64,000 bases of DNA, taken from the NCBI GenBank assembly GCA_029777335.1, contig JAKOSN010000073.1:1-64000 (forward strand). Reading direction: 5' to 3'. The notes under the pieces are model-generated. The model worked only from the letters and a program-made list of their open reading frames with translations. It did not search any database and was not told where the DNA came from. Source of the stretch: Planctomycetota bacterium (GTDB lineage Bacteria; Planctomycetota; Planctomycetia; Gemmatales; Gemmataceae). The stretch's first letter is position 1. Every line of letters begins with the position of its first letter. Both the position numbers and the translations under genes were made by a program. Positions 34,930 to 43,146 of this stretch are shown here, in pieces.

Positions 34930-35535
34930 ATGGACCTCACCACCCTCATTCTGGATTTTGGTAACGTCGTGGGCTTCTTCAGCCACGGTCGTGCCGTCGA
35001 GGCGTTGGCGCCCCATGCCCGCGTGTCCCCTGAACAGCTGCATCAGGTGTTACACACCGGACCGCTTGCCGAGGCTTACGAGGTGGGGGAGGTGAGCAGC
35101 GAGGAATTCTTGCGCGCCGCTCAGCACGAATGCGGCATCGCCTGCTCGCTGGAAGCGATGGCCGAGAAGTATGCGAACATCTTCTGGTTCAACAAGGAAG
35201 TGATCACCCAGTTACCCGAGGCGGCCCGACGCTTTCGCCTCTTCCTGTTGAGTAACACCAACGAGTTGCACGCGCGACGGTTTTTGCAGCAGTTTGCCGA
35301 ACCGCTCCGCCACTTTGACCACCTGATACTATCCCACGAGGTGGGCGCACGCAAACCTCACGCCGCCATCTACGAGCACGCCTTGCGGCGGTCCAACTGT
35401 CCTCCTGAACAGATCCTTTTTATCGACGATCTCCCCGCCAACGTCCAGGGGGCCCAGCAGCTGGGCTGGCGCGGCATCGTTTACAAGCCTGGCACCCTTT
35501 TGCAGCAATTGCGCGAGTTTGGCATCGGCTTCTGA
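34930..35535 (+). CDS. HAD-superfamily phosphatase (subfamily IA, YihX-like)
   Basis: A 201-residue cytoplasmic hydrolase. Motif I is [12 protein letters not shown] at the very N-terminus, with the DFGNV form seen in the glucose-1-phosphate phosphatase/epoxide hydrolase-like group. Motif II is [11 protein letters not shown], motif III the Lys of [15 protein letters not shown], and motif [15 protein letters not shown]. The cap is the small helical type (about residues 15-85). Phosphosugars are probable substrates. It ends 17 bases before glyA, so the two are almost certainly an operon; a metabolic link to serine/glycine interconversion is possible but unproven. Confidence 0.87.
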   Translation: MDLTTLILDFGNVVGFFSHGRAVEALAPHARVSPEQLHQVLHTGPLAEAYEVGEVSSEEFLRAAQHECGIACSLEAMAEKYANIFWFNKEVITQLPEAARRFRLFLLSNTNELHARRFLQQFAEPLRHFDHLILSHEVGARKPHAAIYEHALRRSNCPPEQILFIDDLPANVQGAQQLGWRGIVYKPGTLLQQLREFGIGF

Positions 35536-35552
35536 AACCAGGGAGATTCACC

Positions 35553-36797
35553 ATGGGGTCAATTCGCGAGCAAGATCCGGAAGTATGGCAAGCCATTGAT
35601 GCCGAACGCCTCCGGCAACAGGATGGGCTGGAGATGATCGCCTCGGAGAACTACACCAGCCCCGCCGTGCTGGCCGCCACCGGCAGTGTGCTGACCAACA
35701 AGTACGCCGAGGGATATCCCGGCCGGCGCTACTACGGGGGCTGTGAACACGTTGATACCGTTGAGCGCCTGGCGATTGAGCGGGGGAAACAACTCTTTGG
35801 CGCCGAGCACGCCAACGTACAACCGCACGCCGGGGCGCAGGCCAACATGGCGGTCTACTTCGCCTGCCTGGAACCGGGCGACACCATGCTCGCCATGAAT
35901 CTCTCGCACGGAGGCCATCTCACCCACGGGATGCATCTGAATTTTAGCGGAAAACTCTACAAGGTGGTGCACTACGGCGTCCAGCGCGAGACCGAAACGA
36001 TCGACTTTGACCAGGTGGCGCAACTGGCACGGGAACATCGGCCGAAATTAATCGTGGCCGGAGCAAGTGCCTACCCTCGTGAGATCGATTTTGTGCGCTT
36101 TGCCGAGATCGCTCGGGAAACCAAGGCTCTCTTCATGGTCGACATGGCCCACATCGCCGGACTGGTGGCGGGCGATCAACACATGAACCCGGTGCCCTGG
36201 GCGGACTTTGTCACCTCCACAGCGCACAAGACCTTGCGCGGGCCGCGCAGTGGCTTTATCCTGTGCAAAAAAGACTGGGCGGCCAAGGTCAACCAGGCGG
36301 TCTTCCCAGGCATGCAGGGGGGACCGCTGATGCATGTGATCGCCGCCAAGGCCCTCGCGTTTGGCGAAGCGCTCCAGCCGCATTTCAAGGCGTATGCTGC
36401 CCAGATTGTCGCCAACGCGCGCACCGTCGCTCATGAGCTTACGCGGCGCAGTTTCCGACTGGTGAGCGGGGGGACCGACAATCATCTTCTGCTGGTCGAT
36501 GTCAATGCCCGCGGATTGAGCGGCAAGATCGCCGAGAAGGCCCTCGACGAAGCGGGGATCACCGTCAATCGCAACACCATCCCCTTCGAGCAACGCTCTC
36601 CGCTCGACCCGTCGGGGATTCGCATTGGCACCCCGGCTCTGACCACGCGCGGCATGTGCGAGTCGGAAATGCACGCGATCGGCAGCTGGATCGCCGACGT
36701 GCTGACCAACCCGGACGACAAGGCGCTGCTGCAACGCGTCCGGGGGCAGGTACGAGAATTGTGCAAGCAATTCCCTGCCCCGGCCAATCTTCAGTGA
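35553..36797 (+). CDS. glyA: Serine hydroxymethyltransferase
   Basis: A 414-residue PLP enzyme interconverting serine plus tetrahydrofolate with glycine plus methylene-tetrahydrofolate in the cytoplasm, the main source of one-carbon units. Typical segments are [69 protein letters not shown] and the PLP-binding Lys in [13 protein letters not shown], then [17 protein letters not shown]. Length is normal. AGGGAG lies seven bases before the ATG. TCAGTGA at the stop codon pairs with TCACTGA at 36808-36814 and may help terminate. Confidence 0.96.
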   Translation: MGSIREQDPEVWQAIDAERLRQQDGLEMIASENYTSPAVLAATGSVLTNKYAEGYPGRRYYGGCEHVDTVERLAIERGKQLFGAEHANVQPHAGAQANMAVYFACLEPGDTMLAMNLSHGGHLTHGMHLNFSGKLYKVVHYGVQRETETIDFDQVAQLAREHRPKLIVAGASAYPREIDFVRFAEIARETKALFMVDMAHIAGLVAGDQHMNPVPWADFVTSTAHKTLRGPRSGFILCKKDWAAKVNQAVFPGMQGGPLMHVIAAKALAFGEALQPHFKAYAAQIVANARTVAHELTRRSFRLVSGGTDNHLLLVDVNARGLSGKIAEKALDEAGITVNRNTIPFEQRSPLDPSGIRIGTPALTTRGMCESEMHAIGSWIADVLTNPDDKALLQRVRGQVRELCKQFPAPANLQ

Positions 36798-36839
36798 CAT
36801 CTGGATATCACTGAGTTCATCCGGAGACGTCTGTCGACA

Positions 36840-36916
36840 CGAGGTGATGCAATCATCGGGAAGACACCGGCACAACTCCTCGACCCGGTGGTTTTCACGA
36901 TGTCTGCATCACCTCG
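36840..36916. ncRNA. 77-base nested hairpin between glyA and the convergent small gene
   Basis: A perfect 12-bp inverted repeat (CGAGGTGATGCA at 36840-36851, TGCATCACCTCG at 36905-36916) encloses CATCG/CGATG (36854-36858 with 36898-36902) and then CACCGG/CCGGTG (36865-36870 with 36885-36890), forming one long rod of 23 pairs with a 14-base loop. The genes on both sides converge on it. It could be a bidirectional terminator, a processed stem or a small RNA. There is no T-run directly after either arm. The RNA call is tentative. Confidence 0.4.
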
Positions 36917-36951
36917 GTGCCCTCAAGGGATCTTGTTTATCGCTCCCAGGG

Positions 36952-37233
36952 TTACTCTTCCTCGTCGGTGGGAACCGCACGCCATTCCCGCAGGATTCGT
37001 TCGACCTGGTTGACATCCTCATCACTGACTCCCTCACGGCGACGATAGCGCCGTTTGAGACTGTCGAGGACGTATTCCCACATCGCTCGCGTCGGGTTAA
37101 GTCCCCGGGTCCACTCCCCGCGGCGCTGCATCTTCCACTTGAAACGCCACTCTCCACCCCATTTCTCAGCACAGAGAAAGCGGCGCTCCCCTGTCTCGGG
37201 ATGCTCGTCGGTCCACTTGATTTCGATCGTCAT
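36952..37233 (-). CDS. Small conserved-looking hypothetical protein
   Basis: A 93-residue basic and aromatic-rich protein: MTIEIKWTDEHPETGERRFLCAEKWGG opens it, Trp and Arg are frequent, and it ends in an acidic tail. No domain is recognised. Its start overlaps the stop of the pseudouridine synthase gene by four bases, so it is probably translated by coupling. That coupling and the even codon use support it being real. Possible functions include nucleic-acid binding, judging only from composition. Confidence 0.6.
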   Translation of the reverse strand: MTIEIKWTDEHPETGERRFLCAEKWGGEWRFKWKMQRRGEWTRGLNPTRAMWEYVLDSLKRRYRRREGVSDEDVNQVERILREWRAVPTDEEE

Positions 37234-38207
37234 TGCCGGGTTCCTTCGCCAGCGCGCAGCTGTTGCAGAAAGGTTGCCAGATCGTCAGGCAAGGGCATCG
37301 TCCAGTGCAGCGTGGCTCCCGTCACCGGATGCGCGAAGCCGAGTTCGGCCGCATGCAGCGCCAGCCGCGGAGCTCCACTTTCGTCGGCGAGAATTTCCCC
37401 TTGCGGATCGCGATTGTAGACCTTTTCCCCACACACGGGGTGTCCCAGTTCCGCGAGATGAATGCGAATCTGATGGGTGCGCCCTGTTTCCAGACGACAC
37501 CTCAGAAGTGTGTAACCAGGCAAGTCCTCGACCACATCGACGTGGGTGATTGCTTCCTTCCCCTCCTGTTCGCTCTCGGTGCTGCCTCGGCGCCCATCGC
37601 CCCGGTCGCGTACCAGGCGTGTCGCAATGGTCTGGCTTGGAATCCGACCGGGGACCAGGGCCAGGTAACACCGGATGACGGTGTGCGCATGAAACTGCTT
37701 GCCGAGGCCGCGTTCAGCGGGTACGGTGCGGGCAAAGACCACCAGACCACTTGTCTCCTTGTCCAGCCGATGCACGACGCGCAGACGCGGCAAGGGGCCC
37801 TTGATCAACTTTCCCTCCTGACGGCGAATCAGGGGCGGCACCAGATCCTCCAGCGTGGGCGAGAGCGCCTTGCGCCGCGAGGTCCAATCGCGTTCGAGCG
37901 GATGGCGCACCGTACAGATTCCGCTGGGCTTTTCGACGACCACCACATGCTCGTCGAGATGGCGGACCACAACGGTTTCGTCCGTGCGTGGGCGTGGAGC
38001 CGGCCGCGCCAGGAGCACGATCGTCTCTCCCTGGTGAACCCGACGGCTGGGGTCCAGGCAGAGATCTGCGCCAATCTTGATTTGCCGAGTTTCAACGGTC
38101 CGGCGCACCTGACTCCACGACTGCCCCGGCAAGAGTTGCCGGAGCAGGGCGGCAAGGGTAAGGTTGTCCTGCTCGGGGGTAACGGTGTGCATCTGCACGG
38201 AACTCAT
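37230..38207 (-). CDS. RluA-family pseudouridine synthase
   Basis: A 325-residue enzyme converting uridines in rRNA (or tRNA) to pseudouridine. An N-terminal S4-like domain (QVRRTVETRQIKIGADLCLDPSRRVHQGETIVLL) precedes the catalytic domain with the nucleophilic Asp in VVHRLDKETSGLVVFA, then RCYLALVPGRI, and the C-terminal signature RCRLETGRTHQIRIHLAELGHPVCGE. An insert with many charged residues (GDGRRGSTESEQEGKE) lies near residue 215. The chosen ATG follows AAGAAGAGAGG closely; another ATG five codons later is possible. Which position it modifies (RluC, RluD or other) cannot be told. Confidence 0.9.
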   Translation of the reverse strand: MSSVQMHTVTPEQDNLTLAALLRQLLPGQSWSQVRRTVETRQIKIGADLCLDPSRRVHQGETIVLLARPAPRPRTDETVVVRHLDEHVVVVEKPSGICTVRHPLERDWTSRRKALSPTLEDLVPPLIRRQEGKLIKGPLPRLRVVHRLDKETSGLVVFARTVPAERGLGKQFHAHTVIRCYLALVPGRIPSQTIATRLVRDRGDGRRGSTESEQEGKEAITHVDVVEDLPGYTLLRCRLETGRTHQIRIHLAELGHPVCGEKVYNRDPQGEILADESGAPRLALHAAELGFAHPVTGATLHWTMPLPDDLATFLQQLRAGEGTRQ

Positions 38208-38832
38208 GGCCTCTCTTCTTGTTCCAGGGGGCGACAACTGTGTGTGCTCCGGCAGGGAAGCGCCAGGAGACCGTTCGCTACGCCCCGCCCGCTTCGCTCT
38301 CTTTCTCCTGGTTGGTCAGACCAGTGCAACCGCGAGACGCTGTGCACATCCTGCAGAGTAAACAGTTCTAATGCCCGCGGAGGACAGGCATGTCCACAGG
38401 ATCGCCGTTCGACAACCAATTCAGTATATCCGAGGATCACTTCTTGGGGATGTGACCGCCAGTCGTCAGCAACAGGGTTAATCCTCCACCTCAACATACG
38501 TGATCCATTCGCAGCCCCTGGTCGGTATGTCGAACCAACTCCGTTGTACTGTGAACCTCCGCCGGCCAGACCCAGTCCTGGAAAGGGTGCTTCTGCACTT
38601 TGTGTCCCGGTTGGAACAGAGGGGCTCTCACACCCTCCCATCCGAGGTTGAAGTCCTTCGAGCGAAAGGACTCGTGCCGCCCCGCGTGTGCCCAGGTTTG
38701 AGCAAGGTCCTGGAGCTTGAGAGTCATCCCGAGTAGTGTCAGAGTGGACAGAGCGAGACTCAAGGGGGTCAAATCACTCAGGAGAGGTGTTCGAGTCTGA
38801 CTTGTTCTGTCACCAAAAGAGGATATGTCCGA
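38208..38832. other. 625 bases with no supported gene
   Basis: Several open frames cross this gap on both strands, the longest ending near 38491 on the minus strand, but none has a recognisable motif, a ribosome site or consistent codon use. I see no strong hairpin or T-run. It holds the promoter regions of the divergent pseudouridine synthase and leucine-rich-repeat genes and may otherwise be decayed sequence. Confidence 0.4.
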
Positions 38833-40848
38833 ATGACTGAACGCGACTTCCTGGCTGCAATTTGTGCGGCGCCCGAGGACGACGGAGTCCGCCTGGTCTA
38901 CGCGGACTGGCTCGACGAACAGGGTGAGGCACTCCAGGCCGAATATATCCGCACGGCAGTGGAATTCTCCAAAATCAAGGACGAACAAGATTCCCGGCGG
39001 GAAGCCCTCTTCGACCGTGAACAGGAACTGGAACGGTTACACAGTGAGTCCTGGCGACAGCGTCTCGCGAGTTACCTTCCGGCACATCTGCAAAGCTGGT
39101 GCTGGTCCGATCTGCACTTTGTCCGTGGCCTGCCCAGTTCGGTCAACGCGGACTTCTCCCGGTTCGCTCGGGATGCGGACGAACTGATGCGCGTTTTCCC
39201 CATCACCAGCGCGTTCCTTCGTGTGAAGGAACCAGACGACGTTGCTTTACTGGGCTCCACCGCAGCGTTCCGTTCTTGTTCATGGTTGTCGCTGCATGCA
39301 CCCCCGGAACTGGGCCACGCGGCGATCCAGGCCATCGTGACGTCGCCTCATTTGAGCCAGTTGAGATCGCTTCAATTGTTCAATCTCACGATGGGGGACG
39401 AGGGGCTCCTGGCCCTCGCCGAGGCCGCTGCTCGTTTTCCGCGCCTGGAGATGCTGGAGTTGACCCGCGCGGGAGTCACTGGAATGGGGGTTGCTGCGTT
39501 GGCTCGCAGTCCCTTGATGGCCCAGCTGCGGAGCCTCTGGTTGAGGGAGAACGCGATCGGAAGGGATGGATTGCGCGCCCTGGCCAGAGCGGAGGCGCCG
39601 CTACTCGAAGAGTTGTGGCTGCCGGGAACCCAGCTCGGCAACGTTGGGTCGATTCTGGCAAAAGCCCGGTGGCCGGCCCTGTGGAGGCTCGATCTCGATC
39701 ATAGCGAACTGCACCCTTCCAGCCTGTCAGCACTGCTACGCTCAAAGTGGTTCCCTCGGCTTCGCGAATTGACCCTGCGCGGACTGGTGTTCTCCCAGGG
39801 GACCAGAGCGAGATCGAACGCTCCGCGGCCTGTAGCCTTGCGCAGTCTCTCGCTCGGATCCCCCACACTAAGCGACGCTGGACTGTTGCAGCTACTGGAA
39901 CCCTTCCAGTTTCCCGAGCTCCGTTCGCTGTGGGTCAGCGATTCCCAGATCGGAGATGCGGCGATCGCTGCCCTGACAGCGCACCCTTGTCAGCACCTCG
40001 GTCATTTGTATCTCATGGACAATCAGATCGGCTCTGCCGGGGCCTGGCGGTTGCTTACCTCGCCGAATCTCCCGGTTTTGCGAGGCTTAAACCTCTACCG
40101 GAATCGGATAGGTACAGGTACGCTCCTCGACACGAGTGCCCCCCCAACCGAGCCTCACCTGGTCCAACTGGATATTGGGAGGAACCCGATGACCCCTGAG
40201 GTCGGGCGAGCGCTTCTGTCTCGTCCAGAGCTGGAGCGATTGGAGGAGTTGAGATTGAGTTACTCCTACCTTGGCCCCGAAGGAGGACAGATCCTGGCAG
40301 ACAGCCGGTTGCCTAACACGCTCCGGAAACTGCTGGCGTGCTTCACGGGCCTGGGCGACGAAGGAGTGATTGACCTGTTGAACGCCCGATTCCTGGGAGC
40401 GCTGCTCGACCTTTCGCTCCAGGGAGTCGGTCTCAGTAGGGAAGGGCTCTCGGCTCTGGTTACGTCGGAGGAACTGGACAGCCTCTTGACACTGCGCCTG
40501 GACCGCAACCCGTTCGGTCCCGAAGGGGGCCGCTTGCTGACATCGGCCCCCTGGTTGCCGCGCCTGACCTGTCTGCATCTGTCCGACACAGCGATCGGCG
40601 ACGAGGGAGTGACCGCGCTCGCCAGATGTCCGAACGTACGCCGACTTGGATTCCTGGGTCTAAATGCAGTCGGATTGACACCCGTGGGCGCCCGCGCCTT
40701 GCTGGAATCCCCCTACTTCTCGCGGGACATGCACCTCCACCTGGCCGAGAACGCGCCGGAGGTTCAGGACGAACTGGGCACGGCTCTCGCCGCACGATTC
40801 GCTGAGGTAGACTACAAGCGGCACCCTCACGTGGACATGGCCTGGTAA
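38833..40848 (+). CDS. Leucine-rich-repeat protein with TIGR02996 domain
   Basis: A 671-residue protein without signal peptide. Residues 1-40 (TERDFLAAICAAPEDDGVRLVYADWLDEQG) are the TIGR02996 repeat-companion domain, abundant in Gemmata and relatives. From about residue 140 to 640 run irregular leucine-rich repeats of the ribonuclease-inhibitor type (for example LRSLQLFNLTMGDEGLLALAEAA, LTCLHLSDTAIGDEGVTALARCP), roughly 15-18 units, many with GDEG or GPEGG turns. These make a curved protein-binding surface. The partner is unknown. A start-proximal AGAGG lies ten bases upstream of the ATG. Confidence 0.9.
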   Translation: MTERDFLAAICAAPEDDGVRLVYADWLDEQGEALQAEYIRTAVEFSKIKDEQDSRREALFDREQELERLHSESWRQRLASYLPAHLQSWCWSDLHFVRGLPSSVNADFSRFARDADELMRVFPITSAFLRVKEPDDVALLGSTAAFRSCSWLSLHAPPELGHAAIQAIVTSPHLSQLRSLQLFNLTMGDEGLLALAEAAARFPRLEMLELTRAGVTGMGVAALARSPLMAQLRSLWLRENAIGRDGLRALARAEAPLLEELWLPGTQLGNVGSILAKARWPALWRLDLDHSELHPSSLSALLRSKWFPRLRELTLRGLVFSQGTRARSNAPRPVALRSLSLGSPTLSDAGLLQLLEPFQFPELRSLWVSDSQIGDAAIAALTAHPCQHLGHLYLMDNQIGSAGAWRLLTSPNLPVLRGLNLYRNRIGTGTLLDTSAPPTEPHLVQLDIGRNPMTPEVGRALLSRPELERLEELRLSYSYLGPEGGQILADSRLPNTLRKLLACFTGLGDEGVIDLLNARFLGALLDLSLQGVGLSREGLSALVTSEELDSLLTLRLDRNPFGPEGGRLLTSAPWLPRLTCLHLSDTAIGDEGVTALARCPNVRRLGFLGLNAVGLTPVGARALLESPYFSRDMHLHLAENAPEVQDELGTALAARFAEVDYKRHPHVDMAW

Positions 40849-40886
40849 CAAAGGAGATAGGAGGTCCCTCCTGGATCGATTTAAAG

Positions 40887-40907
40887 CCCCTCTTCCAGAT
40901 CGAGGGG
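40887..40907 (+). terminator. Hairpin after the TIGR02996 LRR gene
   Basis: CCCCTC pairs with GAGGGG around a 9-base loop, 38 bases after the stop codon. A second stem GCACCTC/GAGGTGC at 40934-40940 and 40962-40968 follows. Neither is followed by a good T-run. Confidence 0.4.
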
Positions 40908-40987
40908 TCACGTTGAGCGAGAGGGTTTCTTTTGCACCTCACAGAATTTCTGGGTATTAAGGAGGTGCGCACTTTCCCACTTTCACA

Positions 40988-41080
40988 ATGGGGACAGTCG
41001 CGATGGAGTGTGAACTGTGCGAGCGAGCGGTTGAATTAACCGCGACATCCCCAACCACCCCGTTCAAGACACCCCGGTAG
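40988..41080 (+). pseudogene. Possible remnant of a Cys-containing gene (CELCERAVELT)
   Basis: A 30-codon frame contains MECELCERAVELT, which resembles the start of small HNH-type proteins (CELCGREVELTEHH-like), then diverges and stops at 41080. AAGGAGGTG lies about 20 bases upstream, too far for normal initiation and able to pair with an upstream CACCTC. It is either a decayed gene start or coincidence. The rest of the 323-base gap (40849-41171) holds nothing else I can support. Confidence 0.25.
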
Positions 41081-41171
41081 GGGAAGGATCACTGATGGCG
41101 TGACGGACTCCGTTCGGATAGCATGACGGAACCAGCGCCGCCGGGGGCGCTTCTCTCCAGGAGACGGAATC

Positions 41172-42746
41172 ATGCGACACGGCTTGGTGGTTCTTTTGGT
41201 GTGGTCGATCACGGCTCTCGGCTTGCGCGCCGATGAAGAGACGGCGGTCATGGCGATCCAGAAGATCGGCGGCATGGTCATCCGCGATGGGAAGAAACCA
41301 GGGAAACCTGTCACCCAAGTGATTCTCAACGGTGCCAGAGCGACAGACGCCGTCATGAAAGAGTTGCACAACTTCCCTCAACTCACCTGGCTCCACCTCG
41401 GCAACGCACGCGTGACCGACGAGGGCCTGAAGGAACTGCGCAATCTCCCTGAACTCACCACGCTCCATCTCCATGTCACGCCAGTGACGGACGAAGGAAT
41501 GAAGGAACTAAAAACTCTCAGCAAGCTCAAAACGCTGGGTCTCTTTGGGACCAGGATCACGGATGCAGCACTAAAAGAATTGAAAGCAATCCCGCAGTTA
41601 ACCACGCTCAATCTAACGAGCACCAAGATAACGGATGCCGGGCTGAAAGAGGTGAAGGAGATGAAACACCTCTCCTCACTCAGTCTGACCAACACGAAGG
41701 TCACCGATTCCGGCCTCAAGGAATTGAAGGATCTTGAACATCTCAGCACACTCTACCTCAGCGGTACGAAAGTGACGGACGCAGGAATCAGGGAGCTAAG
41801 GGATTTCAAACAGCTCACCATACTGGGGCTGGGCCGAAACCAGATCACGGACGCGGGGATGAAGGAACTTAATCACCTCAAACAGCTCACCTCGCTGGAT
41901 GTCGCGGAAACAAAGATCACAGATGCTGGACTAAAAGAATTAAGTGATCTTCAACAACTCACCACGCTCTACTTTTTCCAAACAGCGGTGACGGCTGAAG
42001 GATTGAAGGAACTCAAAGCTCTCAAGCATCTCACCTCGATCTTTCCTCCAGATTCGGCCTTGACCGACGAGGGTCTGCACTCCCTCGCCGAGATCGGTCT
42101 ATTGCACGCGCTCGATCGGGCAAGCGGAGTCCCTGGAAAACGCCCCACGAACGACGCCGAGGTGCATTCATTCTCGCTGGCTGGTGCGAAAGTGACCGAT
42201 GCAGCATTGAAGGAACTGAAAGTTTTCAAACAACTCACCACGCTCGATCTTCGCAACACCAGAGTGACACCCGCCGGTTTGAAGAACCTCAACGGTCTCA
42301 AGATGCTGAATCATGTGCAGCTTTCTCCCTCCGTGTTGACCGATGAAACCCTGCATAACATGGCAGAGATCGGTCTGCTCCACACCCTGGACATGGCACA
42401 GGGAGTCGGTGGAAATCGTCCGAGTGATGCCGCCACCGTTTACACGGTGTCTCTGAACAGAGCGAAAGTGACCGATGCCGGGTTGAAGGAATTGAAGGTG
42501 TTCACGCAACTCCGAACTCTGGACCTCGGCAACACCGCCGTGACGGACACGGGGCTGAAGGAACTGAAAGAATTCAAGCAACTGAGCACATTGATCCTGA
42601 CTCGAACACCGATCACGGATGCCGGATTGAGCGCGTTGAAAGACATTCCAACGCTCAACCTCGTGAGCCTGAGTGGAACCAAGGTGACAAAAGAACGGGT
42701 GGCACAATTGGCAAAAGAGATGCCTAAGCTCCGTATTGTTCGGTAA
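41172..42746 (+). CDS. Secreted leucine-rich-repeat protein with very regular repeats
   Basis: A 524-residue exported protein (signal peptide about 1-20, GLRA-DE). From residue about 74 to 290 there are near-identical 24-residue repeats of the form LTxLxLxxTKITDAGLKELKxLKQ. Residues 295-366 and 387-458 are a higher-order duplication, each containing LTDExLHxxAEIGLLHxLDxAxGV, a GxRP turn, then a standard repeat pair. AGGAG lies eight bases before the ATG. The regular repeats suggest recent expansion by recombination. It follows another LRR gene but is not similar to it outside the repeat type. Likely a protein-binding surface outside the cytoplasm. Confidence 0.9.
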   Translation: MRHGLVVLLVWSITALGLRADEETAVMAIQKIGGMVIRDGKKPGKPVTQVILNGARATDAVMKELHNFPQLTWLHLGNARVTDEGLKELRNLPELTTLHLHVTPVTDEGMKELKTLSKLKTLGLFGTRITDAALKELKAIPQLTTLNLTSTKITDAGLKEVKEMKHLSSLSLTNTKVTDSGLKELKDLEHLSTLYLSGTKVTDAGIRELRDFKQLTILGLGRNQITDAGMKELNHLKQLTSLDVAETKITDAGLKELSDLQQLTTLYFFQTAVTAEGLKELKALKHLTSIFPPDSALTDEGLHSLAEIGLLHALDRASGVPGKRPTNDAEVHSFSLAGAKVTDAALKELKVFKQLTTLDLRNTRVTPAGLKNLNGLKMLNHVQLSPSVLTDETLHNMAEIGLLHTLDMAQGVGGNRPSDAATVYTVSLNRAKVTDAGLKELKVFTQLRTLDLGNTAVTDTGLKELKEFKQLSTLILTRTPITDAGLSALKDIPTLNLVSLSGTKVTKERVAQLAKEMPKLRIVR

Positions 42747-43146
42747 CGATTACTCCGTGGACAGGCACGCGTGGAAGCGCGTCGGGAGCAACGCCTGTTT
42801 CGGCGCGCTTCCAGCATGCACGCCCTGTCTTCTGGAACAATCCTGGTTTCAACTTCTCCCCTTTTCTCTCGCTGCAACATTCTGTGGGAAGATTCGTTGC
42901 AACGGTTCACTGCGGGGAGTAGCCTCATTTGCTGGGGCGGCATGGTATTTCGCGCAGGGTTCGCGTCGACCAGGGGAAGTCGCTTGTTTGGCATTTCTTC
43001 ACTGGTGCGAAAGTCAAGCGCTGGCGTGATTCATACGATGACGCCCAGGATGAACGTTCAGGAGCGAGTCGCGGCGAACCGCACTGGACTCACTCTCCAG
43101 GAGAAGTGATCCAGCGACTGGTCCGATCGCGAAAGTTATCCACACA
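42747..43146. other. Gap with a 70-base nested hairpin after the LRR gene
   Basis: GACAGG (42760-42765) pairs with CCTGTC (42824-42829) around TGGAAGCGCG (42772-42781) and CGCGCTTCCA (42804-42813), starting 14 bases after the LRR stop. It may terminate or protect that transcript; no T-run follows. The remaining 300 bases before the esterase gene show no gene or clear promoter. Confidence 0.45.

Noticed and set aside
38491-38988. 165-residue minus-strand open frame
   Set aside because: It overlaps the start of the TIGR02996 gene on the other strand, has no recognisable motif and no ribosome site.
41395-42040. CRISPR-like periodicity of about 72 bases
   Set aside because: The period is that of in-frame 24-residue leucine-rich repeats inside a gene. 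There are no conserved repeat-spacer boundaries.
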